Shown here: one piece after another, positions 35,896 to 45,995 of the stretch | Layout: the number at the start of each line of letters is the position of its first letter | How positions within the stretch are numbered: the first letter of the stretch is position 1 | Source: Pseudomonadota bacterium | Lineage (GTDB): Bacteria; Pseudomonadota; Alphaproteobacteria; Rhizobiales; Hyphomicrobiaceae | Reading direction: 5' to 3' | DNA: 64,000 nt | NCBI GenBank assembly: GCA_018242295.1 | Contig: JAFECE010000011.1 | Coordinates: 62,001 to 126,000, forward strand | Program-made: the position numbers and the translations under genes | Notes under the pieces: generated by a model | Told to the model about the DNA's origin: nothing | Seen by the model: only the letters and a program-made list of their open reading frames with translations | The model's database searches: none

Positions 35896-36528
35896 TCAGG
35901 ACGCAAGCACTTTGACGAGCTCTTCGTCCTTCGCCATAGCACTTTTGAACGCCGGGCGGCTCGTCAGGCGCTCAATGTAGCTCGTGAATTCGGGCTTTTC
36001 GGGCAGCAGCTTGAACAGCGTCATCCAGCGTACGGCGCCGCCGACTACGACGTCTGCGGCAGAGAATCGGTCGCCAAGAATGAAGGGACCGTTGCCGACC
36101 GCGCCGGTCAACGCGTTGACCGTATCGTCGTAAGTTCCGTAGCTCATCGCAGACGTCATCGACGGCTCGATCTTCCGCCACCGGTCCGCGATGGCGGGTT
36201 CGATGGCACCGTGATTGAAAACGATCCATCTGAGATAGGTGCCGCGCGCGGTATCGCCGATGGCAGGCGCGAGTTTCGCTTCCGGGAAGAGATCGGCGAG
36301 ATAGATGGCGATGGCGCCGACTTCCGTGACCGGCGTGCCACCGTGCGTGATGGCCGGGACTTTCCCCATCGGATTGATGGCGAGATATTCCGGGGTTTTG
36401 TGCTCGCCCTTCTTCATGTTGAGCACTTTGAGCTCATGGGGCGGCGATCCGAGCTCTTCGAGCAGCCAGCGGATGGCGAAGGATCGCGTTTGGGGGGCGT
36501 GGTAGTGAACGAGCTTAGGCGTTGACAT
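35896..36528 (-). CDS. Glutathione S-transferase family protein
   Basis: 210 aa cytosolic GST-like protein. The thioredoxin-fold N-domain (1-80) includes LVHYHAPQTRSFAIRWLLEELG and the cis-Pro/glutathione-binding block MGKVPAITHGGTPVTEVGAIAIYLADLFP; the helical C-domain has the DRFSAADVVVGG motif near 150. Such proteins detoxify electrophiles or act on metabolic thioethers; substrate unknown. AAGGAGG precedes the ATG. It lies 14 bp before yejF in the minus direction, downstream of the importer genes, and may be in their transcript. Confidence 0.9.
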   Translation of the reverse strand: MSTPKLVHYHAPQTRSFAIRWLLEELGSPPHELKVLNMKKGEHKTPEYLAINPMGKVPAITHGGTPVTEVGAIAIYLADLFPEAKLAPAIGDTARGTYLRWIVFNHGAIEPAIADRWRKIEPSMTSAMSYGTYDDTVNALTGAVGNGPFILGDRFSAADVVVGGAVRWMTLFKLLPEKPEFTSYIERLTSRPAFKSAMAKDEELVKVLAS

Positions 36529-36542
36529 CGTCGGCCTCCTTT

Positions 36543-38174
36543 TCAGCTCGCGACCGCTCCTTTGTAGGCGACTTTGATGTCGAAGGCGGCCGCGAGAAGG
36601 GCCTTCGTATACTCGTCCTTCGGCTTTTCAAAGATGTCGCGCGAGGGCCCTTCCTCGACGACTTTGCCGTTCTTCATCACGATGACGTAGTTGCAGAGCG
36701 CGCGCACGACTTTCAGGTCGTGGCTGATGAAGAGGTATGCGAGGTCGTGCGTCGTCTGCAGGTTGCGCAGAAGATCGACGATCTGAGCCTGCACGCTCAT
36801 GTCGAGCGCGCTTGTCGGCTCGTCGAGCATGACGAACTTGGGCTGCAGAACCATGGCGCGCGCGATGGCGATGCGCTGGCGCTGGCCGCCTGAGAATTCG
36901 TGCGGATAGCGATCCTGCGAAGCCGGGTCGAGGCCGACCTCCGCCAACGCGGCGCTGACCCGTTCGCGACGTTGCGCATCGTCGAGTTCCGGGTTCTGGA
37001 TGACGAGGCCTTCTTCGATGATCTGGCCAACGGTCAGGCGCGGCGACAGCGAGCCATAGGGGTCCTGAAAGACGATCTGCATTTCCTTGCGCAGCGGCCG
37101 CATCTGCTTGTTCGTCAGGCCGTCGATGCGGTTGCCGACGTAGGCGATCGGCCCATCGGATGAGAGGAGGCGCAGGATCGCGAGGCCGAGGGTCGTCTTG
37201 CCGGAACCGGATTCGCCGACGACTCCAAGTGTTTCTCCGGCTCTGAGCTTCATCGACAGGCCGTCGACGGCTTTGACGTGATCGACCGTTCGCTGCAGCA
37301 AGCCGTGCTTGATCGGAAACCAGACCTTGAGGTTGTCGGTCTCGACGACGACGGGTCGCGTCGTGTCGGTCGTCGGGGGCGCGCCCTTGGGCTCCGCCTC
37401 GAGCAGATGGCGCGTATAGGGATGTTGCGGGTTCGTGAAGACCTCTTCCGCCTGGCCCGTCTCGACGATTTCGCCGTGGCGCATCACGTAGACGCGCTCG
37501 GCCATGCGCCGCACGATGCCGAGGTCGTGCGTGATGAGCAGCATCGCCATGCCCATCTCTTTTTGAAGCGACTTCAGAAGCTCGAGAATTTGCGCCTGGA
37601 TTGTCACGTCGAGCGCGGTCGTCGGCTCGTCGGCGATCAGCAGGTCAGGCTTGTTGGCGAGCGCAATGGCGATCATCACGCGCTGACGCTGGCCCCCCGA
37701 CAGCTGGTGTGGATAGGCACCGAGCCGCTTTTCCGGATCGCGGATGCCGACCTTCGTCAGCAGCTCGATGACGCGTTCGCGGGTATTCTCGCTCGATAGG
37801 GACTGGTGCAGCTTGATGATTTCGCCGACCTGCTTCTCGATTGTGTGAAGCGGGTTCAGCGTCGTCATCGGCTCCTGGAAGATGATCGAGATGCGGCGCC
37901 CGCGAATGTCGCGGAGCTGCGCCGGATTCGCCTTCAGGATGTCCTTGCCCTCGAACAGGATCTCGCCTGTCGGATGCGAGGCCGAGTTTGGAAGGAGGCG
38001 CAGGATCGACATCGCGGAAACGGTTTTTCCGGAGCCGGATTCGCCGACGAGCGCCACCGTCTCGCCCTTCCCGATCGTGAACGTCACGCCTTTGACGACG
38101 CGCACGGCTTCGGCGCCATCTCCGAAGGCGACGGAGAGATTGCGAACGTCGACGAGTGGCGCTCCGGCTGTCAT
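36543..38174 (-). CDS. yejF: Peptide ABC transporter ATP-binding protein YejF (two nucleotide-binding domains)
   Basis: 543 aa fused double ATPase of a YejABEF-type oligopeptide importer. Domain one has Walker A GESGSGKT near 40-50, [15 protein letters not shown] and [12 protein letters not shown]; domain two (from about 280) has a second [23 protein letters not shown] and [12 protein letters not shown]. Each domain is followed by the oligopeptide/dipeptide C-terminal motif region. The ATG at 38174 overlaps the yejE stop (ATGA). Last gene of the five-gene importer unit. Confidence 0.93.
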   Translation of the reverse strand: MTAGAPLVDVRNLSVAFGDGAEAVRVVKGVTFTIGKGETVALVGESGSGKTVSAMSILRLLPNSASHPTGEILFEGKDILKANPAQLRDIRGRRISIIFQEPMTTLNPLHTIEKQVGEIIKLHQSLSSENTRERVIELLTKVGIRDPEKRLGAYPHQLSGGQRQRVMIAIALANKPDLLIADEPTTALDVTIQAQILELLKSLQKEMGMAMLLITHDLGIVRRMAERVYVMRHGEIVETGQAEEVFTNPQHPYTRHLLEAEPKGAPPTTDTTRPVVVETDNLKVWFPIKHGLLQRTVDHVKAVDGLSMKLRAGETLGVVGESGSGKTTLGLAILRLLSSDGPIAYVGNRIDGLTNKQMRPLRKEMQIVFQDPYGSLSPRLTVGQIIEEGLVIQNPELDDAQRRERVSAALAEVGLDPASQDRYPHEFSGGQRQRIAIARAMVLQPKFVMLDEPTSALDMSVQAQIVDLLRNLQTTHDLAYLFISHDLKVVRALCNYVIVMKNGKVVEEGPSRDIFEKPKDEYTKALLAAAFDIKVAYKGAVAS

Positions 38175-39394
38175 CAACTCTTGCCTCTGAATGTCTTGCG
38201 CGGGTCGAGCGCGTCACGCACGGCTTCGCCCATGAAGATCGCGAGCGACAGGATGATCGAAACGGCTATGAAGCCTGAAATGCCGAGCCAAGGAGCTTCG
38301 AGGTGCTTCTTACCCTGCAGAAGCAGCTCACCGAGCGAAGGCGAGCCGGGCGGCATGCCTAGCCCTAAGAAGTCGAGCGCGGTCAGGGCGGCGATGCCGC
38401 CTGACAGCTTGAACGGCAGGAACGTCAGCGTTGCAACCATGGCGTTCGGCAGCAGGTGCTTGAACATGATCTGCCAGTCGGAAAGTCCGAGCGCTCGGGC
38501 GGCGCGGACGTACTCGAGGTTCCGGCCGCGCAGGAACTCGGCGCGGACGAGGCCGACGAGTGAGGTCCAGCTGAAGATCATCAGGATGCCGAGCAGCGTC
38601 CAGAATCCCGGAACGAACAGGGACGACAGGATTAGCAACACGAACAGCTCTGGGATTGAATTCCAGATTTCGAGCAGGCGCTGGAAGATGAGGTCGACGC
38701 GGCCGCCGAAGTAGCCCTGCACCGCGCCGGCGAGAATGCCGACGGCGGAGGAGACGACTGTCAGGATCAAGCCGAACAGCACTGAAACACGGAAGCCGTA
38801 AATGACGCGCGCGAGTACATCGCGGCCTTGGTCATCGAGGCCGAGCCAATTGGTGTTTCCAAGCTTCTCAAAGCGCGCGACCTGGTCGGCCGGCGCCTCG
38901 CAGAGCTTGAGTTTCGTTGCCCACGGTGGCGGCGCGGGATAGCCGAGGCAGACACCGTTGTCGCCAATGCGGCCGGGGTAATCCTTGTTAATCGTCGCGT
39001 ACGAATAGCGGATCGGCGGCCAGAGCATCCAGCCGTTGGCGTTGATCTCGTTGGCGATGTCGGGTGTCCGGTAGTCGGTCACGGCGAGGAAGCCGCCGAA
39101 CTTTTCTTCCGGATAATCGACAAGCACCGGGAACAGGATTTCGCCCTTGTAGCTGACGATTAGCGGACGGTCGTTCGCGACGAACTCAGCGAACAGCGAG
39201 CCGACGAACAGGGCCGTGAAAATGATGAACGAGCGATAGCCGATCTTGTGGGACTTGAAGCGCTCGAGACGGCGTTTGTTGACCGGCGAGAGGCGGAAGC
39301 GCTGGCGCAACCTCGCCCAGAGCGACGTTCTGGGCCTTTCGGCCGGGGCAACAGTGGCGTCTGATGTGCGTTCGGTTCGCTGGTCCATCGTCAT
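38174..39394 (-). CDS. yejE: Peptide ABC transporter permease YejE
   Basis: 406 aa permease. A long N-terminal section with one membrane helix (RSFIIFTALFVGSLFAEFV) and an extracytoplasmic part precede the six-helix BPD domain in the C-terminal half; the coupling loop is EYVRAARALGLSDWQIMFKHLLPN. Length and the LGLDDQGRDVLARVIYG segment match YejE/OppC relatives. Both ends use ATGA overlaps with yejB and yejF. Confidence 0.92.
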   Translation of the reverse strand: MTMDQRTERTSDATVAPAERPRTSLWARLRQRFRLSPVNKRRLERFKSHKIGYRSFIIFTALFVGSLFAEFVANDRPLIVSYKGEILFPVLVDYPEEKFGGFLAVTDYRTPDIANEINANGWMLWPPIRYSYATINKDYPGRIGDNGVCLGYPAPPPWATKLKLCEAPADQVARFEKLGNTNWLGLDDQGRDVLARVIYGFRVSVLFGLILTVVSSAVGILAGAVQGYFGGRVDLIFQRLLEIWNSIPELFVLLILSSLFVPGFWTLLGILMIFSWTSLVGLVRAEFLRGRNLEYVRAARALGLSDWQIMFKHLLPNAMVATLTFLPFKLSGGIAALTALDFLGLGMPPGSPSLGELLLQGKKHLEAPWLGISGFIAVSIILSLAIFMGEAVRDALDPRKTFRGKS

Positions 39395-40512
39395 ACCTCG
39401 CGCGTCTCGAAGTCGATGCGCGGATCGACGAGGGTATAGACGAAGTCCGACAGGATGCCGACGAACAGGCCGACAAGCGAGAAGATGTAAAGCGATGCGA
39501 AGACGACGGGATAGTCGCGCTTCTCGATGCTTTCGAACGAAAGGAGCCCGAGTCCGTCAAGTGAGAATATCGTTTCGATCAGCAACGCGCCCGAGAAGAA
39601 CGCGCTGATGAATGCCGACGGAAAGCCCGAGATGACGAGCAGCATGGCGTTGCGGAAGACATGTCCGTACAGCACCTGGTTCTCGGTCAGACCCTTGGCT
39701 CGTGCCGCGACGACGTATTGTTTGCGAATCTCGTCGAGGAACGAGTTCTTCGTCAGGAACGTCATCGCGGTGAACGAGCCGACGGCCATCGCGATCATCG
39801 GCAGCACGAGGTGCCAGAGATAGTCGGTGACTTTTCCGAGGAACGACAGCTGATCCCAGTTGTCGGAGAACAGGCCTCGCGACGGGAACCACTGGAAGAA
39901 CGACGAGCCCGCGAAAAGAATGAGCAGCAGCACGGCGAATAGAAAACCCGGGATCGCGTAGCCAATGACGAGCACGGCGCTCGACCAGGTATCGAAGTGC
40001 TCGCCGTCCTTCACCGCCTTGCGAATGCCAAGCGGGATCGAGATCAGATACGTCAGCAGCGTCATCCAGATGCCGAGCGAGATCGAGACCGGAAGCTTCT
40101 CCTTGATGAGATCCAAGACCGAGACGTCGCGGAAATAGCTCTTGCCGAAATCGAACGTCAGGAAGTTCTTCATCATGATGTAGAAGCGTTCGTAGGCGGG
40201 CTTGTCGAAGCCGAACTGCTTCTCGAGACTCTTGATGAAAGCCGGGTCGAGGCCTTGGGCGCCGCGATACTTCGAGGTGATGGAATCGCCACCGCCGACG
40301 CCGAGCTGATTGCTCATGGCGCCGCCGCCAAGCGTGTCGCCACCACCGCCGCCCATGCGGTTGACGATCGAAGACGATTGCCCCGTCAACTCGGCGATCA
40401 TGCGCTCGACGGGTCCGCCCGGGGCGAACTGAATGATGATGAACGAGAACAGCATGATCCCGAGGAGCGTCGGGATCACCAGCAGCAATCGCTTTAAAAG
40501 ATAAACAGCCAT
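39391..40512 (-). CDS. yejB: Peptide ABC transporter permease YejB
   Basis: 373 aa permease starting at the ATG at 40512 that overlaps the stop of the preceding binding-protein gene; an upstream extension to 40596 lies inside that gene. The N-terminal helix MAVYLLKRLLLVIPTLLGIM is typical of OppB/YejB. A Gly-rich loop with QLGVGGGDSITSKYRG is extracytoplasmic. The coupling loop is QYVVAARAKGLTENQVLYGHVFRN. It pairs with YejE. Confidence 0.92.
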   Translation of the reverse strand: MAVYLLKRLLLVIPTLLGIMLFSFIIIQFAPGGPVERMIAELTGQSSSIVNRMGGGGGDTLGGGAMSNQLGVGGGDSITSKYRGAQGLDPAFIKSLEKQFGFDKPAYERFYIMMKNFLTFDFGKSYFRDVSVLDLIKEKLPVSISLGIWMTLLTYLISIPLGIRKAVKDGEHFDTWSSAVLVIGYAIPGFLFAVLLLILFAGSSFFQWFPSRGLFSDNWDQLSFLGKVTDYLWHLVLPMIAMAVGSFTAMTFLTKNSFLDEIRKQYVVAARAKGLTENQVLYGHVFRNAMLLVISGFPSAFISAFFSGALLIETIFSLDGLGLLSFESIEKRDYPVVFASLYIFSLVGLFVGILSDFVYTLVDPRIDFETREV

Positions 40513-42413
40513 CAGGGCTTTGCCGGTTGTTCCTGAGATTGTGCCGTTGGCTTGCCGGAGCTTAGCGCCGCGGCCTTTGCCGGATCGTACCACCACGTAT
40601 CGAGTATGCCCGCATCATATTTGGGCTGCACGGCAGGTCGCGAAAACTTGTTCCAATACGCAACCGCGTACGATGCCTTATACCAGTGGGGTACCCAATA
40701 ATGACCTGCACGGAGCACGCGATCAATGGCGCGCGTCGCTGTGACCAGTTCGGCGCGCGATTTCGCTGCGACAACTTTGTCGATGAGGGCATCGATAACG
40801 GGATCGGATATGCCGGCGAGGTTGAATGAGCCGTCCGTTTTGGCCGCTTCCGAGCCCCAATAGCTGCGCATTTCGATACCGGGCGTCAGGCGCAACGAGT
40901 AGCGCTGGGTCGTCGCATCGAAATCGAAAGCTTTCACGCGCCGCTCATATTGGGACGGATCAACGAGACGCCACGAGGCTTCAACGCCGATCTTGCGCAG
41001 ATTGTCAGTATAGGGAACGGTTATGCGTTCGAACATCGCCTCGAAGTCGAGGAACTCGATGGTCAGTCGCTCGCCCTTGTCATTGTGGAGGTAACTGTCT
41101 GGCCCGGGTTTCCAGCCAGCGGCGATCAGGAGGTCGCGGGCTTTCTTCAAATTGTCGCGGTTGTTACCGCTGCCGTCCGTCACCGGCGGCATATAGGGCT
41201 CGCCGAAGACTTCGGACGGCAGTTTATCCTGGTAGGGTTCCAGCAGCGCCAGCTCTTCAGGGCTCGGCTTCCCGGTCGCCTTCATGTCGGTGTTGTCGAA
41301 GTAGCTCGTCGTGCGCGTGTAGAGCCCGTAGAACAGCTTCTTGTTCGACCATTCGAAATCGAACACGAGATCGAGCGCCTGGCGGACGCGCGGGTCCTTA
41401 AACTTGTCGCGACGGGTGTTGAGGAAGTAGCCCTGCGCGCCCGACGGGCGATCGTCCGGCAGCGACACCTTGAGCAGGCGGCCTTCGGCGACGGCTGGGA
41501 TGTTGTAGCCGGTTGCCCAGGAGATGCTCGAGAATTCCTCGCGGAGGTCGATGTTGCCGGATTTCACGGCTTCGAGCTCGACGTTGCGATCGCGATAATA
41601 GTCGAAGCGGATCTCGTCTAAGTTATAGCGGCCCTTGTTTACGGGCAGATCCTTCGCCCAATAATCTTCGCGCCGCGAATAGGTGATGTCGGTGCCGGGA
41701 TTGAAGTTCTTGATCTTGTAGGGTCCCGATCCAAGCGGCGGCTTCAGCGAGGTCTCTTCGAACGGCTGCGTCGTGTAATAGGCCTTCGACAGCACCGGCA
41801 GCTGCGCGACGATGATCGGCAGATCGCGGACCAATGTGCCTTTGAACGTGTAGCGCACCGTTTCGGGATCGAGCGCTTCCGCGGATACGACATCGTGCAA
41901 GGTCATGGCGATTGCCGGGTGACCTTTTTCCTTCAAGAGACCGAAGGTGAAGGCTACGTCCTCGGCGGTCAGTTTGGAGCCGTCGGAGAATTTCGCCTCG
42001 GGGCGCAGCTTGAAGGTCACCGACATCCCGTCCGGCGCGACATCGGCCGATTTGGCGACGAGGCCGTAGACGGCGTCGGGCTCGTCCTGCGCGCGCACCA
42101 TCAGGGCATCGAACAGGAAATCGAGGCCCTGCGCGGCGTCTCCCTTCAGGATGAATTGATTCAACGTGTCGAAGGTGTTGGCGCCGCCGGTTCCCATCGT
42201 GACCATGCGGCCGCCTTTCGGCGCGTCGGCGTTGACGTAGTCGAAGTGCTTAAAGTCCGCCGGATACTTCAATTCGCCGAAGACGGAGAGACCATGACGC
42301 GGCTCCGCGGACGCGATTGCTCCGTATGCGGCAGAGAACAGCAGCGCCAACGTGGCGGCAAGCGTCACTTTGGCGGTCGTCGTCTTTATGGACCGAGAGC
42401 TTGCCACGGTCAT
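40512..42413 (-). CDS. Extracellular solute-binding protein, YejA-like (proximal copy)
   Basis: 633 aa family 5 solute-binding protein with a signal peptide ending about residue 36 (...AIASA). The early block GLSVFGELKYPADFKHFDYVNADAPKGG is characteristic of YejA, the periplasmic peptide-binding subunit of the microcin C/peptide importer. It lies between a second YejA paralogue and yejB, joined to both by ATGA overlaps. The tail after about residue 610 is Gln/Ala/Lys-rich and low complexity. Ligand is inferred to be oligopeptides. Confidence 0.9.
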   Translation of the reverse strand: MTVASSRSIKTTTAKVTLAATLALLFSAAYGAIASAEPRHGLSVFGELKYPADFKHFDYVNADAPKGGRMVTMGTGGANTFDTLNQFILKGDAAQGLDFLFDALMVRAQDEPDAVYGLVAKSADVAPDGMSVTFKLRPEAKFSDGSKLTAEDVAFTFGLLKEKGHPAIAMTLHDVVSAEALDPETVRYTFKGTLVRDLPIIVAQLPVLSKAYYTTQPFEETSLKPPLGSGPYKIKNFNPGTDITYSRREDYWAKDLPVNKGRYNLDEIRFDYYRDRNVELEAVKSGNIDLREEFSSISWATGYNIPAVAEGRLLKVSLPDDRPSGAQGYFLNTRRDKFKDPRVRQALDLVFDFEWSNKKLFYGLYTRTTSYFDNTDMKATGKPSPEELALLEPYQDKLPSEVFGEPYMPPVTDGSGNNRDNLKKARDLLIAAGWKPGPDSYLHNDKGERLTIEFLDFEAMFERITVPYTDNLRKIGVEASWRLVDPSQYERRVKAFDFDATTQRYSLRLTPGIEMRSYWGSEAAKTDGSFNLAGISDPVIDALIDKVVAAKSRAELVTATRAIDRVLRAGHYWVPHWYKASYAVAYWNKFSRPAVQPKYDAGILDTWWYDPAKAAALSSGKPTAQSQEQPAKP

Positions 42414-44347
42414 TTTCCCTTTGCCGCCTCAAGTGCTTTCGCCTTGTCGGCATCGTACCACCAGACCTGCGAGAACCCTGATGTTTGCGACGGCAACGTC
42501 TCCGGCCGGCCGAACTTGTTCCAATAGGCGATGCGCTCGTAGGGATAATTCCAGTGGGGCACGACGTAGTAGTTCCGGAGCAATACGCGGTCGAGCGCAT
42601 GCGTTGCGGCGACGAGGTCGGCGCGATCCTTGGCGAAGACGATTTTGTCGACGAGCTTGTCGACGGCCGGGTTCTTGATGCCGGCCGTATTGCGGCTGGC
42701 GGGCTTGTCGGCCGCGGCCGAGCCCCAGAAATCGCGCTGCTCGTTGCCGGGTGAATTCGACTGGGCGAAGCTGTCGACGATGATGTCGAAGTCGCGATTG
42801 TCTTCGCGCTGCTTGTACTGTGCATCGTCTACGTTGCGGACGGTCGCCTTGATGCCGAGCGCCGCGAGGTCTTGAGCATAGGGCAGAATGATGCGTTCGA
42901 ACGTATCGCCGTTGATCAGGAATTCGACGGTCATCTGCTCGCCCGCTTCGTTGCGCAGAACGCGCGCCGTCGAGGCCGACGAGATGCCAATTTTTTTCTT
43001 GATCTTGCACCAGGTGCCGCAGGACGGATCGTCGACGTCTTCGCTGCGGATTTTCCAGCCGGCGGCTTCGAGGAGCTTCAGAGCTTCCTGCTGATGCTTG
43101 CGGTAATCGCCTTCCTGTTCATTGACCGGGTTCTTCCACACGGTCGTGAAGACTTCCGGCGGAACCTCGTCTTTGACCTCGTTCAAGATCTCGAGTTCGC
43201 GGCCCTCAGGCAGGCCCGTCGCCGCGAGGTCTGAGTTCGCGAAATAGCTGTCGACGCGCTGATAGAGATTGAAGAACAGCTTCTTGTTTGCTTCCTCGAA
43301 ATTGAAGAGCAGGTTGAACGCCTGGCGCACGCGCGAATCCTGGAATTCCTTGCGCCGCAGGTTGAATACGAAGGCCTGCATCGGGGCGACGCGCTTTACC
43401 GGGATCGCCTCCTTCTTCACGAGACCCTTTTTCAGCGCCTCGAAATTGTACTGTGTCGCCCAGGCAGCCGCCTGGTTCTCGAACCAGACATCGATGCTGC
43501 CGGTCTTGAAGTCTTCGAACGCGGGTGTGCGATCGCGATAATACGTGAATTCGAGATTATCGAAATTCTGCTGGCCGCGCATGACGGGCAGATCTTTCGC
43601 CCAATAGTCAGGCACGCGCTCGAAGATGATCTTGCGGCTGACATCCACCGACTTGATTTTGTACGGGCCGTTGCCGAGCGGCGGTTCGACTGTGGTCTTG
43701 CCGATGTCGCGCTGATTGCCGTTGGCGTCCTTGCCTTCCCAATAATGCTTCGGCACGATGTTCAGCTCGCCGACGATCATCGGCAACTCGCGATTGCCTT
43801 TGGTGTCGAACGTGAACTTCACCTCATGGTCGCCGGTCTTCTCCGCTTTTGCGACGTTCTTGTAGTAGAACGCGTAAAACGGATTGGCTTTCTTCAACGC
43901 ATCGAACGAGAAGATCACGTCTTCTGGCGTTATCGGCTGGCCGTCCTGGGACTTCGCTTCGGGGCGCAGCTTGAACGTCACGGACGAAAAATCATCCGGA
44001 TAGGTCGCGCACTCGGCGATGAGCGCATATTGCGTCGACGGCTCGTCGAGGCTCGGCGTGAAGAGGCTATCGTAGATTAGCCCCAGCCCGGCGGCTTTGA
44101 CGCCCTTGTCGGAGAATGGGTTCAGCGTGTCGAATGTGCCGTTCGCCCATTGGCGCACCGTACCGCCTTTCGGTGCATCGGGATTGACCCAGTCGAAATT
44201 CTTGAAGTCCGGTCCGTATTTCGGGGCGCCGACAAGCGACATCGCGTTATGGCATTGGGCCTCGTCCGCCTTTGCCGGGTTCGGGATCGGAGAGAAACTC
44301 AAGAACGCCAGCGCGGCAGCAATCAACGGCGTCAGGCGCATCTGCAT
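42410..44347 (-). CDS. Extracellular solute-binding protein, YejA-like (distal copy)
   Basis: 645 aa paralogue of the next gene, first in the operon. A signal peptide MQMRLTPLIAAALAFLSFS ends near ...PAKADEA. The YejA block YGPDFKNFDWVNPDAPKGG is present. It differs from the proximal copy through an insert with several Cys near 500-510 (DDPSCGTWCKIKKK). The ATG at 44347 has GGAAGGA upstream; a longer frame to 44449 lacks signal-peptide character. Two binding proteins sharing one permease suggest a widened ligand range. Confidence 0.9.
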   Translation of the reverse strand: MQMRLTPLIAAALAFLSFSPIPNPAKADEAQCHNAMSLVGAPKYGPDFKNFDWVNPDAPKGGTVRQWANGTFDTLNPFSDKGVKAAGLGLIYDSLFTPSLDEPSTQYALIAECATYPDDFSSVTFKLRPEAKSQDGQPITPEDVIFSFDALKKANPFYAFYYKNVAKAEKTGDHEVKFTFDTKGNRELPMIVGELNIVPKHYWEGKDANGNQRDIGKTTVEPPLGNGPYKIKSVDVSRKIIFERVPDYWAKDLPVMRGQQNFDNLEFTYYRDRTPAFEDFKTGSIDVWFENQAAAWATQYNFEALKKGLVKKEAIPVKRVAPMQAFVFNLRRKEFQDSRVRQAFNLLFNFEEANKKLFFNLYQRVDSYFANSDLAATGLPEGRELEILNEVKDEVPPEVFTTVWKNPVNEQEGDYRKHQQEALKLLEAAGWKIRSEDVDDPSCGTWCKIKKKIGISSASTARVLRNEAGEQMTVEFLINGDTFERIILPYAQDLAALGIKATVRNVDDAQYKQREDNRDFDIIVDSFAQSNSPGNEQRDFWGSAAADKPASRNTAGIKNPAVDKLVDKIVFAKDRADLVAATHALDRVLLRNYYVVPHWNYPYERIAYWNKFGRPETLPSQTSGFSQVWWYDADKAKALEAAKGK

Positions 44348-44437
44348 ATTCGGTTTCGTCCTTCCAAATCGCAACGACGGTCGCAGCTTAACATGGGGTC
44401 TGTGACCGGGGATAAAGCCTGCCGGCCGGACGTGAAA

Positions 44438-44466
44438 CGACCCTGCCAAGTGTCCTGGCAGGGTCG
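44438..44466 (-). terminator. Hairpin downstream of the cytochrome c gene
   Basis: A perfect 11 bp stem pairs 44438-44448 with 44456-44466 around a 7-base loop. It lies 35 bp beyond the cytochrome c stop and before the importer operon start. The minus-strand tail is only TTTCACG, so termination efficiency is uncertain, but position suits separation of the two units. Confidence 0.6.
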
Positions 44467-44500
44467 CAAAGTTTTCTACCCTTAGCGAGTTACAACGCCG

Positions 44501-45061
44501 TCATTTTGGCAGTGGAACGGGGGTATCTGCAAGGGTTGCCAAATAGGCGATTACATCCGCTTCATCAGAAGCAGACGGAAGCCCGTTGAAGACCATTTTG
44601 GTGCCGGGAACGAAGGTCTTGGGGCCGTGCAGGAAATGCGCAAGCTCGACGAAGGACCAGTCGCCGCCCTTTTTCTTCATCGCGTCGGAATAATTGAACC
44701 CGGGATAGCTCGCTTTGGGACGATTGACGACGTCCCAGAGGTTCGGACCGACGGTCGGCGCTTTGCCCTTTTCCGATACGTGGCAGGCCTGGCACTTCTT
44801 GAAGATCGCCTTGCCGTTTTCCGCGTTTGCCTTCGCCAGAAGTGCGACAACTTCCTCACCACCCCCTGCGGCGGCGGGCGCGTTTGCCGCAGCGCCTTCA
44901 GCGGATTTGGTGCCCTCGGCGGGGGCCGCGGCCGGCAGCACGAAGCCCGGCTTTTCAGGCGCGTGGCCGACATTCATTTCGATGATCGTCTTCGTTCCGA
45001 AAATCAAAAGCAGGGCCGACAGCACGGCGCCCGCAATCTTTGTGAATTCAAAACTATCCAT
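44501..45061 (-). CDS. Membrane-anchored c-type cytochrome (CycM-like)
   Basis: 186 aa cytochrome with an uncleaved N-terminal helix (FTKIAGAVLSALLLIFG), a flexible Ala/Pro linker (about 35-75), and a class I haem domain with CQACH and a Met ligand in FVPGTKMVFNG. These proteins shuttle electrons from the bc1 complex to terminal oxidase. The MDSFEF start at 45061 fits relatives; ATG 45070 is equally possible since both have GGAG or AAGGA upstream. A hairpin follows. It is divergent from kdsB, with 116 bp between chosen starts. Confidence 0.9.
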   Translation of the reverse strand: MDSFEFTKIAGAVLSALLLIFGTKTIIEMNVGHAPEKPGFVLPAAAPAEGTKSAEGAAANAPAAAGGGEEVVALLAKANAENGKAIFKKCQACHVSEKGKAPTVGPNLWDVVNRPKASYPGFNYSDAMKKKGGDWSFVELAHFLHGPKTFVPGTKMVFNGLPSASDEADVIAYLATLADTPVPLPK

Positions 45062-45177
45062 TCCTTCCATTCCTTGGCTCCCTCTTGGTCTTCCCCAGGA
45101 CGCGCAATTCAAGGTGACGAGATCGATTTGCCGTATATAAGCTGGCCTGCCTCGCAAGCGCGTTGATGCTTTTTCCG

Positions 45178-45966
45178 ATGTCGATAGCGATATCGGGGCA
45201 ATTTGTCACCGAACAAAAGAACTCGAACGCAGTGCCCCAAGAAACTCTCATCCTCATACCGGCCCGGATGCAGGCGACGCGGCTTCCCGGAAAGCCGCTC
45301 GCGGACATCCACGGCAAGCCGATGATCGTCCACGTCTGGCAGCGTGCGACGGAAGCCAAGGCCGGGCGCGTCGTCGTCGCGACCGACAGTGCGGAGATTT
45401 TGCAAGCGGTGAAGGCGGCGGGTGGCGAAGCGGTGATGACCCGCGCCGATCATGCGTCGGGTTCCGATCGCATTCACGAGGCGCTGATGGCGATCGATCC
45501 GGGCCGAAAGGCTGGGATTATCGTCAATCTGCAGGGCGATTTGCCGACGCTCGACCCCTTGCTTGTCACGGAATGCATTGCGCCGCTCGCAACGGGCGAC
45601 ACAGATATCGCGACGCTTGCCGCCGTCATTTCGGACGAAGAGGAGCGCGGCAATCCGAATGTCGTGAAGGTCGTCGGCACGCCGATCGGCGAGAACCGGC
45701 TCCGGGCCCTTTATTTCACGCGGGCGACGGCGCCCCATGGCGAAGGGCCGCTCTTTCATCACATCGGCATCTACGCCTACCGCCGCGACAGTCTCGAGCG
45801 CTTCGTGTCGCTGCCGCCGGGGACACTCGAGCGGCGGGAAAAACTTGAGCAGTTACGGGCACTTGAGGCACAAATGCGCATCGACGTCGCGATCGTTGAC
45901 ACAGTTCCCCTCGGTGTCGATACTCCCGCCGACCTTGAGCGCGCCCGCCGCCTCATCGCGCCATAG
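45178..45966 (+). CDS. kdsB: 3-deoxy-manno-octulosonate cytidylyltransferase KdsB
   Basis: CMP-Kdo synthetase that activates Kdo for lipopolysaccharide core synthesis. The nucleotide-binding start [21 protein letters not shown] is diagnostic. Also visible are [15 protein letters not shown] and [11 protein letters not shown]. The start is uncertain: TTG 45163, ATG 45166, ATG 45178 and GTG 45232 are in frame without a clear Shine-Dalgarno. GTG 45232 gives about 244 aa, nearest the usual family length; I enter the ATG at 45178 (262 aa). pheA follows 29 bp later. Confidence 0.92.
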   Translation: MSIAISGQFVTEQKNSNAVPQETLILIPARMQATRLPGKPLADIHGKPMIVHVWQRATEAKAGRVVVATDSAEILQAVKAAGGEAVMTRADHASGSDRIHEALMAIDPGRKAGIIVNLQGDLPTLDPLLVTECIAPLATGDTDIATLAAVISDEEERGNPNVVKVVGTPIGENRLRALYFTRATAPHGEGPLFHHIGIYAYRRDSLERFVSLPPGTLERREKLEQLRALEAQMRIDVAIVDTVPLGVDTPADLERARRLIAP

Positions 45967-45995
45967 TATTTCTTCTCCCGGACAATCGAACGACA

